DNA of 64,000 nt from Agromyces atrinae. Lineage in GTDB: Bacteria > Actinomycetota > Actinomycetes > Actinomycetales > Microbacteriaceae. The stretch lies in the NCBI RefSeq assembly GCF_013407835.1, contig NZ_JACCBI010000001.1:1364001-1428000 (forward strand). The letters are read 5' to 3'. The position numbers and the translations under genes were made by a program. Shown in pieces: positions 23,211 through 32,182 of this stretch (position 1 is its first letter; the number at the start of each line of letters is the position of its first letter). The notes below the pieces were generated by a model, which was not told where the DNA came from, ran no database searches, and worked only from the letters and a program-made list of their open reading frames with translations.

Positions 23211-25016
23211 TCAGACGAGCGAGTCGCGCCACGCTGCGTGCAGCTGCGCGAAGCGCCCCGTACCCGAGATGAGGTCGGCGGGCGTGCCGTCCTCGACGAT
23301 GCGACCGTGCTCCATGACGAGCACGCGGTCGGCGATCGACACCGTCGAGAGACGGTGCGCGATGATGACGGCCGTCCGGTCGGCGAGGAGGGTCGTGAGA
23401 CCCTCCTGCACGAGCCGCTCGCTCGGGATGTCGAGAGAGCTCGTCGCCTCGTCGAGGATGAGCACCGCGGGGTCGGCGAGGAAGGCACGCGCGAACGAGA
23501 TGAGCTGACGCTGACCCGCGCTCACGCGGCCGCCGCGCTTGTTCACGTCGGTGTCGTAGCCGTTCGGCAGTCCCTCGATGAAGTCGTGCGCGCCGACGGC
23601 CTTCGCCGCGGCCATGATCTCGCCGAGGGTCGCGTCGGGCTTGCCGAGCGCGATGTTGTCGGCGACGGAGCCCGAGAACAGGTACGCCTCCTGCGTGACC
23701 ATGACGATCGCTCGACGCAGGTCCTTCGGGTGCAGGTCGCGCAGGTCGACGTCGTCGAGCGTGACCTTGCCCGCGGTCGGGTCGTAGAAGCGCGAGATGA
23801 GCTTCGCGAGCGTCGTCTTGCCGGCGCCCGTCGAGCCGACGAGGGCGATCGTCTGCCCCGAGGGGATGTCGAGGTCGAACTCGGGCAGCACAGGGCGACC
23901 CGGCACGTAGCCGAACTCGACGCCGTCGAAGCGCACGGCTCCGGTCGACGACCACAGGTCGACGGGGTGCTCCGGGTCGGGAACGCCGGGGCGCTCCTCG
24001 AGCACGCCCGAGATCTTCTCGAGCGCCGACGCGGCCGACTGGTAGGCGTTGTAGAACATCGCCATCTCTTCCATCGGGTCGAAGAACCGACGCGTGTAGA
24101 GCAACGCGGCGAGCAGCACACCGATCGCGATCTCGCCGTCGGCGACACGGAATCCGCCGACGAGCAGCACGGCCGCGACGGTCACGTTGCCGATGAAGAC
24201 GAGGCCCGGATCGTAGACGCCGAAGACCTGGATGACGCGGGCGTTGACGTCGCGGTAGTCCTCGACGAGGTCGCCGAACTCCTTCTCGTTGCGCTTCTCC
24301 TTGCGGAACGCCTTGACCGCGCGGATTCCCGTCATCGACTCGACGAACTGCACGATGAGCTTCGCGCTCGCGACGCGCGAGCGGCGGAAGAGCACCTGCG
24401 ACCGCTTCTGGAACCAGCGCGTGAGCACGAACAGCGGCACGAGCGAGATCGCGAGGACCGCACCCGACTTCCAGTCGAGCGCGACGAGCGCGATCGCCGT
24501 GAAGCTCATGTAGAGCACGCCCTGCACGAGCTGGTTGATACCCGAGTCGAGGAGCTCCCGGATCGAGTCGAGGTCGCTCGTCTGGCGCGAGATGATGCGC
24601 CCCGACGTGTACGACTCGTGGAACTCGAGGCTCAGCCGCTGGGTGTGCAGGAAGACGCGCTTCCGTAGGTCGATGAGGATCGCCTGGCTGATGCGCGCGC
24701 TCATGACGATGTACCAGCCGACGAGGGCCGCGGCGATGATGCCCGTGAGCACGTACGCCGCACCCGTGAGGGCGATCGGGAACCAGTTCTGCGACAGGAG
24801 TGCGGGCAGGCCCGTGTCGATGCCGTAGGCGATGAGGGCGGGCCCCGCGACCTGGGCGGCCGTGGAGACCACGATGACCGCCATCGTGAGCACGACCTTC
24901 CACCGCAGCGGGTGCAGCAGCGAACCGAGGAGGCGGAGGGACCGCTTCCTGATCTGACGCGACTCGTCCTTCGTGAAGTCGTGTCGTTCTTCTCCTTGAA
25001 CGCCGATGACGCTCAT
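23211..25016 (-). CDS. ABC exporter half-transporter with consensus Walker B (heterodimer partner)
   Basis: A 601-residue protein: an N-terminal six-helix exporter domain (about 30-330) and a C-terminal nucleotide-binding domain. Walker A is [10 protein letters not shown], the signature is RVSAGQRQL (degenerate relative to LSGGQ), Walker B is [12 protein letters not shown] with the catalytic Glu, and the H-loop is IIAHRLSTV. Its start overlaps the stop of the upstream ABC gene by 4 nt. The partner has the opposite defects, which is the pattern of heterodimeric multidrug/lipid exporters such as BmrCD and TM287/288. The substrate is unknown. Confidence 0.93.
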   Translation of the reverse strand: MSVIGVQGEERHDFTKDESRQIRKRSLRLLGSLLHPLRWKVVLTMAVIVVSTAAQVAGPALIAYGIDTGLPALLSQNWFPIALTGAAYVLTGIIAAALVGWYIVMSARISQAILIDLRKRVFLHTQRLSLEFHESYTSGRIISRQTSDLDSIRELLDSGINQLVQGVLYMSFTAIALVALDWKSGAVLAISLVPLFVLTRWFQKRSQVLFRRSRVASAKLIVQFVESMTGIRAVKAFRKEKRNEKEFGDLVEDYRDVNARVIQVFGVYDPGLVFIGNVTVAAVLLVGGFRVADGEIAIGVLLAALLYTRRFFDPMEEMAMFYNAYQSAASALEKISGVLEERPGVPDPEHPVDLWSSTGAVRFDGVEFGYVPGRPVLPEFDLDIPSGQTIALVGSTGAGKTTLAKLISRFYDPTAGKVTLDDVDLRDLHPKDLRRAIVMVTQEAYLFSGSVADNIALGKPDATLGEIMAAAKAVGAHDFIEGLPNGYDTDVNKRGGRVSAGQRQLISFARAFLADPAVLILDEATSSLDIPSERLVQEGLTTLLADRTAVIIAHRLSTVSIADRVLVMEHGRIVEDGTPADLISGTGRFAQLHAAWRDSLV

Positions 25017-26932
25017 CGGTCGTCCTCCTTCCGGCTCGAGGCCGAGTCGTGTTCGGCGATCATCTCCGCGGTGATGACCGTGAGTTCTGTCGTGTCGAGT
25101 CGCTCGGCGCGGCGCTCCTTCTCGTCCTCTTCGAGGCTCGAGATGACGAAGCGGTAGTGATCGCTCGTCGCGAGCAGCTCGCTGTGCCGCCCGACGGCCG
25201 TGATGCGGCCGGCCTCGAGGAGCGCGACGCGGTCGGCGAGCATGACGGTCGAGGGACGGTGCGCGACGATCAGTGCCGTCGTCGACGCGAGGATCTTCCG
25301 CAGCGCCGCCTCGACGAGGGCCTCGGTGTCGACGTCGAGCGCCGACAACGGGTCGTCGAGCACGAGCACGGCGGGATTCGCCGCCACGGCCCGGGCGAGC
25401 GCGAGTCGCTGACGCTGGCCGCCCGAGAGGCTCATTCCCTCCTCGCCGACCTTGGTGTCGACGCCGTCGGGCAGGTCACGGACGAACCCGGCCTGCGCGA
25501 TGGCGAGCGCCTCGTCGAGCACGGCGTCCGCCTCGGGACCGCCGCCCGCGAGTTCGGGCCGGCCGAGCAGCACGTTGTCGCGAACCGACGCCGAGAACAG
25601 CGTGGCGTCCTCGAAGGCCATCGCGATGTGCGTGCGGAGTTCCTCGCGCGTCAGGTCGCGCACGTCGACGCCGTCGAGGCGCACGGTTCCGCCCGTGACG
25701 TCGTACAGGCGCGTCGTGAGCGCAGTCATCGTCGACTTGCCCGAGCCGGTGAGGCCCACGAGGGCCATCGTCTCGCCGGGCTCGAGGGTCAGGTCGATGC
25801 CGTCGAGCAGGTCGCCGAATCGCTCGGGCGAGTCCTGGTACCGGAAGTGCACGCCGTCGAAGTGCAGCTCGCCCTTCGGCTCGTCGATCGTGACGGGGTT
25901 CTCGGGGTCGGTGATCTCGTTGACCTCGTCCATGATGTCGAAGTACCGGTCTGTCGCGGTGCGTGCGTCGAGCGTGAACGCGAGCAGGAAGCCGATCGAC
26001 TCGACGGGCCAGCGCAGCACGGTCGCCGTCGCGAAGAACGCGACGAGTTCACCGACGGTGAGGAGGTCCTGCGAAGCGAGCCAGACGCCGAGCACGAGGC
26101 AGAGCGCGAGCGCGATGTCGGGCACGAGCAGCAGCCAGCGCCAGATGCCGGCATCGAGACGCGCCTTCTCGATCTCGGTTCCGCGGAGGCTCTCGGCCTG
26201 CGCCGCGAACTGGTTGAGCGCATACTTGCCGCGGCCGAACGCCTTGAGCACACGGATGCCGTGCACCGACTCCTCGACGGCCGTCGCGAGGTCACCCGCC
26301 TGATCCTGGCTGCGCCGCGAGACCTCGGAGTACTTGCCCTCGAACTTGAAGCCGACGACCCAGAGCGGGCTCGAGCAGACGAGGAAGATGAGGCCGAGGA
26401 ACCAGTTCATCGAGATGAGGATCGCGATTCCGACGATGATCGTCACGAGGTTCACGACGAGCAGGACGAGACCGAACGAGAGCCAGCGGCGGATCATGCC
26501 GAGATCGCTCACCGCGCGGGAGAGCAGCTGTCCGCTCGGCCACCGGTCGTGGAACGCGACGGGGAGGTCCTGGAGGCGCGCATACAGCGCGTTCCGCATG
26601 CGGGCCTCGATCTTCGTACCCGGGGTCAGCACGAACCAGCGCCGCAGGGCGATCATGATCGCCTCGAGGATGCCGAGCGCGAGCACGATGATGACCGCGG
26701 GCCAGATCTGGTCGGGGTCTCCCGCGCTCAGGGGGCCGTCGACGAGCCACTGGAGCACCTGCGGGATCGCGAGTGCGACGAGGCTCGCGACGAGCGCCGC
26801 GACCATGCCGAGGTAGATGCGAGGCATCGCCTCGCGCGCGAAGGGCATCAGACGCATGAGCGTCGTGACGGTGCTGAGGCGACGGGGTGCGTCGGGGCGG
26901 GCGGGCTGCTCGGACTGAGCGGTGACAGACAT
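25013..26932 (-). CDS. ABC exporter half-transporter with degenerate Walker B (heterodimer partner)
   Basis: A 639-residue exporter half. I chose the ATG at 26932 (MSVTAQSEQ); the open frame runs 36 codons further upstream without an RBS. The transmembrane domain spans about 35-330. The NBD shows Walker [11 protein letters not shown], canonical signature LSGGQRQR, Walker [13 protein letters not shown] with Asp in place of the catalytic Glu, and H-loop IVAHRPSTV. With the downstream partner this gives one canonical and one degenerate ATP site. A promoter, operator-like palindrome and leader ORF lie upstream (27068-27268). Confidence 0.93.
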   Translation of the reverse strand: MSVTAQSEQPARPDAPRRLSTVTTLMRLMPFAREAMPRIYLGMVAALVASLVALAIPQVLQWLVDGPLSAGDPDQIWPAVIIVLALGILEAIMIALRRWFVLTPGTKIEARMRNALYARLQDLPVAFHDRWPSGQLLSRAVSDLGMIRRWLSFGLVLLVVNLVTIIVGIAILISMNWFLGLIFLVCSSPLWVVGFKFEGKYSEVSRRSQDQAGDLATAVEESVHGIRVLKAFGRGKYALNQFAAQAESLRGTEIEKARLDAGIWRWLLLVPDIALALCLVLGVWLASQDLLTVGELVAFFATATVLRWPVESIGFLLAFTLDARTATDRYFDIMDEVNEITDPENPVTIDEPKGELHFDGVHFRYQDSPERFGDLLDGIDLTLEPGETMALVGLTGSGKSTMTALTTRLYDVTGGTVRLDGVDVRDLTREELRTHIAMAFEDATLFSASVRDNVLLGRPELAGGGPEADAVLDEALAIAQAGFVRDLPDGVDTKVGEEGMSLSGGQRQRLALARAVAANPAVLVLDDPLSALDVDTEALVEAALRKILASTTALIVAHRPSTVMLADRVALLEAGRITAVGRHSELLATSDHYRFVISSLEEDEKERRAERLDTTELTVITAEMIAEHDSASSRKEDDR

Positions 26933-27067
26933 GCAGAGGATCCTCGAGAGGACGGTCCGGCGCGCAGACTGGCGAAGCCGGATGAAATGGATATCGATGT
27001 GGTGGCGGTGATGCCACCGCGGTCCGCGTGCGGGCCGCATGCAGTCGGGCGGTGCGCCCGGGCGGCG

Positions 27068-27163
27068 TCAGCCGGAGCGGCGGACCCCGCGAGGCGGGAG
27101 CGGGCGAGCGGCAGCGCCGCGGACCGCACCGGCGGCGGTCGTTGTGTGGGCTGTCTTCGTCAT
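27068..27163 (-). CDS. 31-residue putative leader peptide upstream of the ABC exporter operon
   Basis: An ATG at 27163 preceded by a strong RBS (CAGGAGGAAGCC) opens a 31-codon frame starting MTKTAHTTTAAG and ending in an Arg/Pro-rich tail (residues 20-31). It matches no family I recognise. Part of its coding RNA (27119-27127) is complementary over 9-10 nt to 27019-27027, which overlaps a GGTGGC/GCCACC hairpin (27001-27018) before the first ABC gene. Placement and alternative pairing resemble ribosome-sensing leaders such as BmrB of bmrCD; that role is inference. Confidence 0.6.
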   Translation of the reverse strand: MTKTAHTTTAAGAVRGAAARPLPPRGVRRSG

Positions 27164-27222
27164 GGCTTCCTCCTGCGCCTCGAACTTCGGTCGGTGTGCT
27201 GCGCGCTCGGACTTCACAGTCG

Positions 27223-27251
27223 GGGCAGACAGCCTTTCAGACTATCTGCCC
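27223..27251 (-). promoter_or_regulatory. Inverted repeat over the ABC-operon promoter
   Basis: GGGCAGACAG (27223-27232), 9 nt, and CTATCTGCCC (27242-27251) form an inverted repeat with one mismatch. It spans the -10 box and start region of the ABC-operon promoter and looks like a repressor operator. No cognate regulator gene is adjacent. Confidence 0.6.
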
Positions 27252-27268
27252 TTCTCACGAAGAATCAA
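27239..27268 (-). promoter_or_regulatory. Promoter of the leader peptide-ABC exporter operon
   Basis: On the minus strand TTGATT (complement of 27263-27268), an 18-nt spacer and TAGTCT (27239-27244). Transcription should begin near 27232, giving a leader of about 70 nt before the peptide ORF and about 300 nt before the first ABC gene. Confidence 0.65.
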
Positions 27269-27296
27269 GCGTTCGAGCAGAGCGAGCATCGTTCAC

Positions 27297-28538
27297 TCAG
27301 CGCACACGCACCGAGAGGCACGTGACGCAGCCCTCGAGCTTCTCGAACTCGCTGATGTCGACGGTCACGACCCGGTAGCCGAGATTGGCGAGCAGGGCGG
27401 CGCTTGCCGGCGCGGATGCCGACATGAGGAGTCGATCGCGGTCGAGCTCGACGACGGCGACGCCCTCGCGCTCGGGCATGGGGAGGAAGCGAGGGAAGAG
27501 CGACGTGTCGACGATGAGGTCGGGATGACCGATGATCGTGCCGTCCGGCAGCGCGGTCACCGCGCTCTTGAGGTGCAGCACGCGCGACACCGGCACGGCG
27601 ACGACGTCGCAGCCGCTGCCCTCGAGGAGCACCCGCAACTGCCGGATGCCCTCGGCGTTCGTTCGCGAACTGGCTCCGACGTAGACGGTGTCGCCCACCT
27701 TGAGCACGTCGCCGCCCTCGAGGGTTCCCGGCGCCTCGATGCGCTCGATACGGATGCCGGGGAGCGAGCGCACGAGTCGCTCGGTGCCATCGATCTCCGG
27801 TCGACGAGATTCGGCGCCGGGGCGTGTGATGACGGCGACGTCCCCGAAGAACACGACGGTGTCCTCGACGAACACCGAGTCGGCGAGCTCGGGCGCGCCG
27901 TCGACCTCCAGGACGTCCCACCCCTCGGCGGCGAGCGCCGCGCAGTAGTTGTCCCACTGCCGGTCGGCGCGCTCCGAGTCGATGGGCGAACGTTCGAGGT
28001 GCGTGAGCTCGGCCTCGTCGAGGTTGGAGGCGGGGATGCGGACGAGCGCGAGACGCCGAGCTCCGCGCGAGACGCGCTGGAGCGACCGGTTGTACACACG
28101 GGGTGCGAGGAGCGCTTCGGCGACGGCGGACGCCGCGATGAAGACCGGGCCGAGGTTCACGATCGACGACAGCGCGAAGACCCAGACCTGATCGGCGCGC
28201 GCGCCGACGGCGAGCGCGCTCACGGCTCCCCCGAGGAAGGCGGCGAGGATCGCCGCGCCGACGCCCGCGAGGACCGCGGTGAAGGCGCTTCGGAGAGCGC
28301 CGATGCGATTGACCGCCGTGAGCAGAACGAGCAGCACGAGCGCGGGCGCCGTGAAGTACAGCACTGCCTGACCGAAGATCGACGGGTTCTGACCGTTCGC
28401 GACGAAGAGCGCGAGCACGCTCGATCCGAACGCGACGAGGGCGACCGCGAACGCGGACAGGAATGCCGCTCGGAGCTTCGCCGTCGGGGTGTCGTTGGCG
28501 ATGCGTGCGGTCGAGTGCGGCCGCGGTTCCGTCGTCAT
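27297..28538 (-). CDS. DDAH-type amidinohydrolase fused to an N-terminal four-helix membrane domain
   Basis: A 413-residue protein. Residues about 25-143 contain four hydrophobic spans (25-47, 57-77, 83-110, 118-143). From about 160 on it is a dimethylarginine dimethylaminohydrolase-like enzyme: SVFVEDTVVFFGDVAVITRPG, GTLEGGDVLKVGDTVYVG, LHLKSAVTALPDG (catalytic His) and the C-terminal CVTCLSV with the likely nucleophile C407. DDAH enzymes hydrolyse methylated arginines to citrulline; other amidino substrates are possible. Typical DDAHs are soluble proteins of about 250-285 residues, so the membrane half is an addition. TAGGCT lies 7 nt before the ATG. A leucine-dehydrogenase-like gene lies upstream on the same strand. 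Confidence 0.87.
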   Translation of the reverse strand: MTTEPRPHSTARIANDTPTAKLRAAFLSAFAVALVAFGSSVLALFVANGQNPSIFGQAVLYFTAPALVLLVLLTAVNRIGALRSAFTAVLAGVGAAILAAFLGGAVSALAVGARADQVWVFALSSIVNLGPVFIAASAVAEALLAPRVYNRSLQRVSRGARRLALVRIPASNLDEAELTHLERSPIDSERADRQWDNYCAALAAEGWDVLEVDGAPELADSVFVEDTVVFFGDVAVITRPGAESRRPEIDGTERLVRSLPGIRIERIEAPGTLEGGDVLKVGDTVYVGASSRTNAEGIRQLRVLLEGSGCDVVAVPVSRVLHLKSAVTALPDGTIIGHPDLIVDTSLFPRFLPMPEREGVAVVELDRDRLLMSASAPASAALLANLGYRVVTVDISEFEKLEGCVTCLSVRVR

Positions 28539-28627
28539 GAACCCGAGCCTATCCCTCGGTGCAGCGCGGCGCGGTGCGAGACCGGGTCGACGTGGCCGAC
28601 CCGGTCCGACCGGGGCCGGGCGTCTCG

Positions 28628-29725
28628 TCAGCGCGCCGCGTCGAGACGCGCGAAGGCGAGCCGTTCCGCCGCGGCGAGAGTCGTGATGCCGCGGGCCGCC
28701 GACTCGCGATAGACGCCGGCGAGCGTCTCGCCGATCGCACCGACCCGCTCGCCGACGAGGGCCTCGTCGGCGCCGGGCACCGAGGCGAGATCGAGGTAGA
28801 TCACTCCCCCGCCGTTCACGACGAAGTCGGGAGCCCAGAGGATGCCGCGTTCCGCGAGCAGCGCTGCCGATTCGCGTGACGAGAGCTGGTTGTTGGCTGC
28901 GCCCACGACCGCTCGCACCCGCAGTTCCGCGATCGTCTCGGGCGTGAGCACGCCGCCGAGACCGCACGGCACGAAGACGTCGGCGACGACTCGGTGGGCG
29001 TCCTCCGGCTCGACCCACGCAGCACCGAGCTCGTCGGCGAGCTCGCGCTTCGACGGCACGACGTCGGAGAGGGTGAGCCGCGCGCCGGCTCGCGCGAGCG
29101 ATCGGGCGAGTCTGCCGCCCACCTGGCCGAGGCCGGCGATGCAGAAGTGGCGACCGCCCAGCGACTCCGAACCGAAGAGCTCGGCGACGGTCGCGACGAT
29201 TCCCGCGTGCACACCGGCGGCCGTCGCATCGGCGGGTTCGCCGACTCCGCCCTGCTCGGCCGGCAGCCCGCAGACGTGCTCGGTACGTTCGGCGACGATC
29301 GCCATGAGGTCGGCGCTCGTACCGACATCCTCGGCCGTCATGTACGCGCCGCCGAGGCTCGCGACCGCGTCACCCAGATCGAGCATCGCCTGGCGCTTCA
29401 GCTCGGGGGTCACGGCCGTGCCGACCGGCACGCGGATGACGGCCTTGCCGCCGCCGCGCAGAAGACCGGCCGCCGCGTTCTTGAGCGTCATGGCCTGCGA
29501 GAGGCGGAGCGCATCGGCGAGTGCGTCGGTCCAGTGCGCGTACGTCCACATGCGAGCCCCGCCGAGCGCTTGACCCAGCCGGGTGGAATGCACGGCGACG
29601 ATGATCGTGAGGCCGGAACGGGGGCCCGTCGTGATGAGTATGCGCTCGTGGTCGGGTTCGATCGCCGCGAGGATCTCGGGGGTGCGCAGGTCGACGTGAT
29701 CGAGTGCGGGTGCTGCCAACGTCAT
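28628..29725 (-). CDS. Glu/Leu/Phe/Val dehydrogenase family, leucine/valine dehydrogenase-like
   Basis: A 365-residue oxidative deaminase. TRLGQALGGARMWTY and MTLKNAAAGLLRGGGKAVI contain the substrate- and catalytic-lysine segments (GGGK), and FCIAGLGQVGGRLARSLARAGARL is the NAD-binding Rossmann motif. Length and the short N-terminal domain fit leucine, valine or phenylalanine dehydrogenases rather than glutamate dehydrogenase. It would interconvert a branched-chain or aromatic amino acid with its 2-oxo acid. The RBS is AAGGAGAAC. The exact substrate is unresolved. Confidence 0.9.
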   Translation of the reverse strand: MTLAAPALDHVDLRTPEILAAIEPDHERILITTGPRSGLTIIVAVHSTRLGQALGGARMWTYAHWTDALADALRLSQAMTLKNAAAGLLRGGGKAVIRVPVGTAVTPELKRQAMLDLGDAVASLGGAYMTAEDVGTSADLMAIVAERTEHVCGLPAEQGGVGEPADATAAGVHAGIVATVAELFGSESLGGRHFCIAGLGQVGGRLARSLARAGARLTLSDVVPSKRELADELGAAWVEPEDAHRVVADVFVPCGLGGVLTPETIAELRVRAVVGAANNQLSSRESAALLAERGILWAPDFVVNGGGVIYLDLASVPGADEALVGERVGAIGETLAGVYRESAARGITTLAAAERLAFARLDAAR

Positions 29726-29830
29726 CGTTGTTCTCCTTGTGCTGCTGCCTTGTGGGCAGAATTCCGTGCGCGCCTCATGAGCGCGGCATCAGGAGCAAGG
29801 GTACTCGTCGGCGACGTGTGCGGTCGAGAC

Positions 29831-29875
29831 GCGAACGGGGTCCGAGCACGCCTCGCGCGCTCGGACCCCGTTCGC
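29831..29875 (-). terminator. Terminator of purH
   Basis: A perfect 17-bp stem (29831-29847 with 29859-29875) with an 11-nt loop lies 8 nt beyond the purH stop. Confidence 0.8.
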
Positions 29876-29883
29876 GGATCGAC

Positions 29884-31530
29884 TCAGTGGAAGAAGTGGC
29901 GCTCTCCCGTGAAGTACATCGTGACGCCGGCGGCGACGGCCGCGGCGACGACCTCGTCATCGCGGATGGAACCGCCCGGCTGCACGATCGCGCGCACACC
30001 GGCACGCAGGAGGATCTCGGCGCCGTCGGCGAACGGGAAGAACGCGTCCGATGCGGCGACCGAACCCTCGGCCCGGTCACCGGCGCGCGTCACGGCGAGC
30101 TCGCACGAGTCGACGCGGTTGACCTGACCCATGCCGACGCCGACCGATGCTCCGCCCGAGGCGAGGAGGATCGCGTTCGACTTGACGGCGCGGACCGCGG
30201 TCCAGGCGAACTCGAGGTCGCGGCGCGTGGCGTCGTCGACGGGCTCGCCCGCGGCGAGGGTCCAGGAGTCGAACGGCGCGAAGTGCGCGTCGGCCTCCTG
30301 CACGAGGAAGCCGCCCGAGATCTGACGGATCTCGTCGCTCTCGCGCTCGAAGTCGTCGGGAAGGGTGAGCAGGCGGATGTTCTTCTTCGCCGTCAGGATC
30401 TCGAGGGCCTCGGGCTCGAAGCCCGGGGCGACGAGCACCTCGGTGAAGATGCCGGCGACGGTCTCGGCCATCGCGCGCGTGACGACGCGGTTCGCGGCGA
30501 TGACTCCGCCGTAGGCCGACACGGGGTCGCACGCGTGGGCACGCTCGTGGGCCGAAGCGATCGCGTCGACGGCGTCGACCGCGGCGAGCGCGATGCCGCA
30601 CGGGTTCGCGTGCTTGATGATGGCGACGGCCGGCTCGGAGAAGTCGTAGGCCGCGCGCACCGCGGCATCCGCGTCGACGTAGTTGTTGTACGACATCTCC
30701 TTGCCGTGCAGCTGGGTCGCCTGGGCGATGCCCGACTCTCCCTCGACGCGGTAGAGACCGGCCGCCTGGTGCGAGTTCTCGCCGTAGCGCAGCACGGCGG
30801 CCAGGTCGGCGTCGACGAAGATCGACGGCGCGTACTCGACCTCCGACTCGTCGTCGTCGGTCTCGACGGCGTCGGCCGCGAAGGTGTCGTCCCACTGGTC
30901 GTAGACGTTCTCGGTGAACCACGTCGAGACGCCGAGGTCGTACGACGCCGTGTGCTCGAAGGCGAGGGTGGCAAGCTTCTGGCGGAGGCGCAGGCTCGTG
31001 CCGCCCGCACGCACGGCCTCGATGACCTCGCCGTAGGCGCTCGGGTCGACGACGATCGCGACGTTGGCGTGGTTCTTCGCGGAGGCGCGCACCATGGCGG
31101 GGCCGCCGATGTCGATCTGCTCGACGATGTCGGCCGCGGGCGCACCCGAGGCGACCGTCGCGGCGAACGGGTAGAGGTTCACGACGACGAGTTCGAACGG
31201 CGAGATGCCGAGTTCGGTGAGCTGCGCCTCGTGGTGCTCGAGGCGGAGGTCGGCGAGCAGGCCGGCGTGCACGGCGGGGTGCAGCGTCTTCACGCGACCG
31301 TCGAGCGCCTCGGCGAAGCCCGTCACGCTCGCGACATCCGTCACGGCGAAGCCCGCATCGCGGATCGTCGACGCGGTCGAACCGGTCGAGACGATCTCGA
31401 CACCGGCCTCGGCGAGCGCGCCGGCGAGGTCGAGCAGATCGGTCTTGTCGCTCACCGAGAGCAGCGCCCGACGCACGGGCACGACATCGCGGTCGCGGTA
31501 GAGGGACGGGTCGTGGCGGGGGCCGCTCAT
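29884..31530 (-). CDS. purH: Bifunctional AICAR transformylase/IMP cyclohydrolase
   Basis: A 548-residue enzyme for the last two steps of IMP synthesis, using 10-formyl-THF and turning over ZMP (AICAR). The N-terminal MGS domain (about 18-165: [40 protein letters not shown]) makes IMP. The C-terminal AICARFT domain has the catalytic KHANPCG (Lys-His) and [10 protein letters not shown]. The ATG at 31530 overlaps purN by 4 nt. Its substrate ZMP is the signal for the riboswitch at 1925-2008. Confidence 0.97.
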   Translation of the reverse strand: MSGPRHDPSLYRDRDVVPVRRALLSVSDKTDLLDLAGALAEAGVEIVSTGSTASTIRDAGFAVTDVASVTGFAEALDGRVKTLHPAVHAGLLADLRLEHHEAQLTELGISPFELVVVNLYPFAATVASGAPAADIVEQIDIGGPAMVRASAKNHANVAIVVDPSAYGEVIEAVRAGGTSLRLRQKLATLAFEHTASYDLGVSTWFTENVYDQWDDTFAADAVETDDDESEVEYAPSIFVDADLAAVLRYGENSHQAAGLYRVEGESGIAQATQLHGKEMSYNNYVDADAAVRAAYDFSEPAVAIIKHANPCGIALAAVDAVDAIASAHERAHACDPVSAYGGVIAANRVVTRAMAETVAGIFTEVLVAPGFEPEALEILTAKKNIRLLTLPDDFERESDEIRQISGGFLVQEADAHFAPFDSWTLAAGEPVDDATRRDLEFAWTAVRAVKSNAILLASGGASVGVGMGQVNRVDSCELAVTRAGDRAEGSVAASDAFFPFADGAEILLRAGVRAIVQPGGSIRDDEVVAAAVAAGVTMYFTGERHFFH

Positions 31531-32120
31531 GATCGGTGGAGCTCCTGGAGGTCGATGTGTCCGTTGGCGATGTCGAGGACGGCCTGGATGAGCAGGCGAC
31601 GCTCGACGGGTTTGATGCGGTCGTGGAGAGAGGTCTCGGTGTCGCCCGCGAGAACGGGCACGCGCTCCTGCGCGATGACGGGCCCGCCGTCGACGCTCTC
31701 GTCGACGACGATGAGGCTCGCGCCGGTCTGCGTCGCGCCCGCGGCGAGCGCATCGCGCACGCCGTGCGCGCCGGGGAACTCGGGCAGGTACGCGGGGTGC
31801 GTGTTGATCAGGTTGGGCGCGAGCGCCGCAATGACACGCGGCGGCAGCAACCGCATGAATCCCGAGAGGATGACGAGGTCGGGCTCCCACTGCAGGATCT
31901 GCTCGAGGAGATGGTCGCCCCATTCCTCACGCTCGGCGCTGCCGCGGAACGGCACCGTGAAGGACGGAATCCCGAACTCCTCGCCGAGCACGAGCCCGTC
32001 GGCGTCGCGGTCGGCACCGATGGCGACGACGCGAGCCGGGAATTCGGCGTCTTCGGAGGCTTCGAGAAGGGCGCGGAGGTTAGACCCGCCCCCGGAGATG
32101 AGCACCACGAGCTTGAGCAC
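31527..32120 (-). CDS. purN: Phosphoribosylglycinamide formyltransferase
   Basis: A 197-residue 10-formyl-THF-dependent enzyme of purine synthesis (GAR to FGAR). [18 protein letters not shown] binds the phosphate, [14 protein letters not shown] contains the folate-site segment, and [20 protein letters not shown] carries the catalytic Asn-His motif. The start is GTG at 32120. TAGGCT (32127-32132, minus strand) lies exactly 6 nt before it, so the purN-purH mRNA is probably leaderless. Confidence 0.96.
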   Translation of the reverse strand: MLKLVVLISGGGSNLRALLEASEDAEFPARVVAIGADRDADGLVLGEEFGIPSFTVPFRGSAEREEWGDHLLEQILQWEPDLVILSGFMRLLPPRVIAALAPNLINTHPAYLPEFPGAHGVRDALAAGATQTGASLIVVDESVDGGPVIAQERVPVLAGDTETSLHDRIKPVERRLLIQAVLDIANGHIDLQELHRS

Positions 32121-32126
32121 CCTGAC

Positions 32127-32132
32127 AGCCTA
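32127..32132 (-). promoter_or_regulatory. -10 box of purN-purH, leaderless arrangement
   Basis: TAGGCT on the minus strand, 6 nt before the purN GTG. No riboswitch is visible here, unlike at glyA. Confidence 0.55.
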
Positions 32133-32182
32133 CCGGCGTCGCCGGTCGCGCCCACACGCGTCATCCACCCGCTCTCTCGGGG

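Noticed and set aside
24000..24060. Possible frameshift in the ABC exporter pair
   Set aside because: Both exporter genes are intact from membrane domain to H-loop. The degenerate signature and Walker B residues are complementary and typical of heterodimers.
31530..32182. A second ZTP riboswitch before purN-purH
   Set aside because: The purN start is 6 nt from a -10 box and no pfl motif blocks are present upstream.
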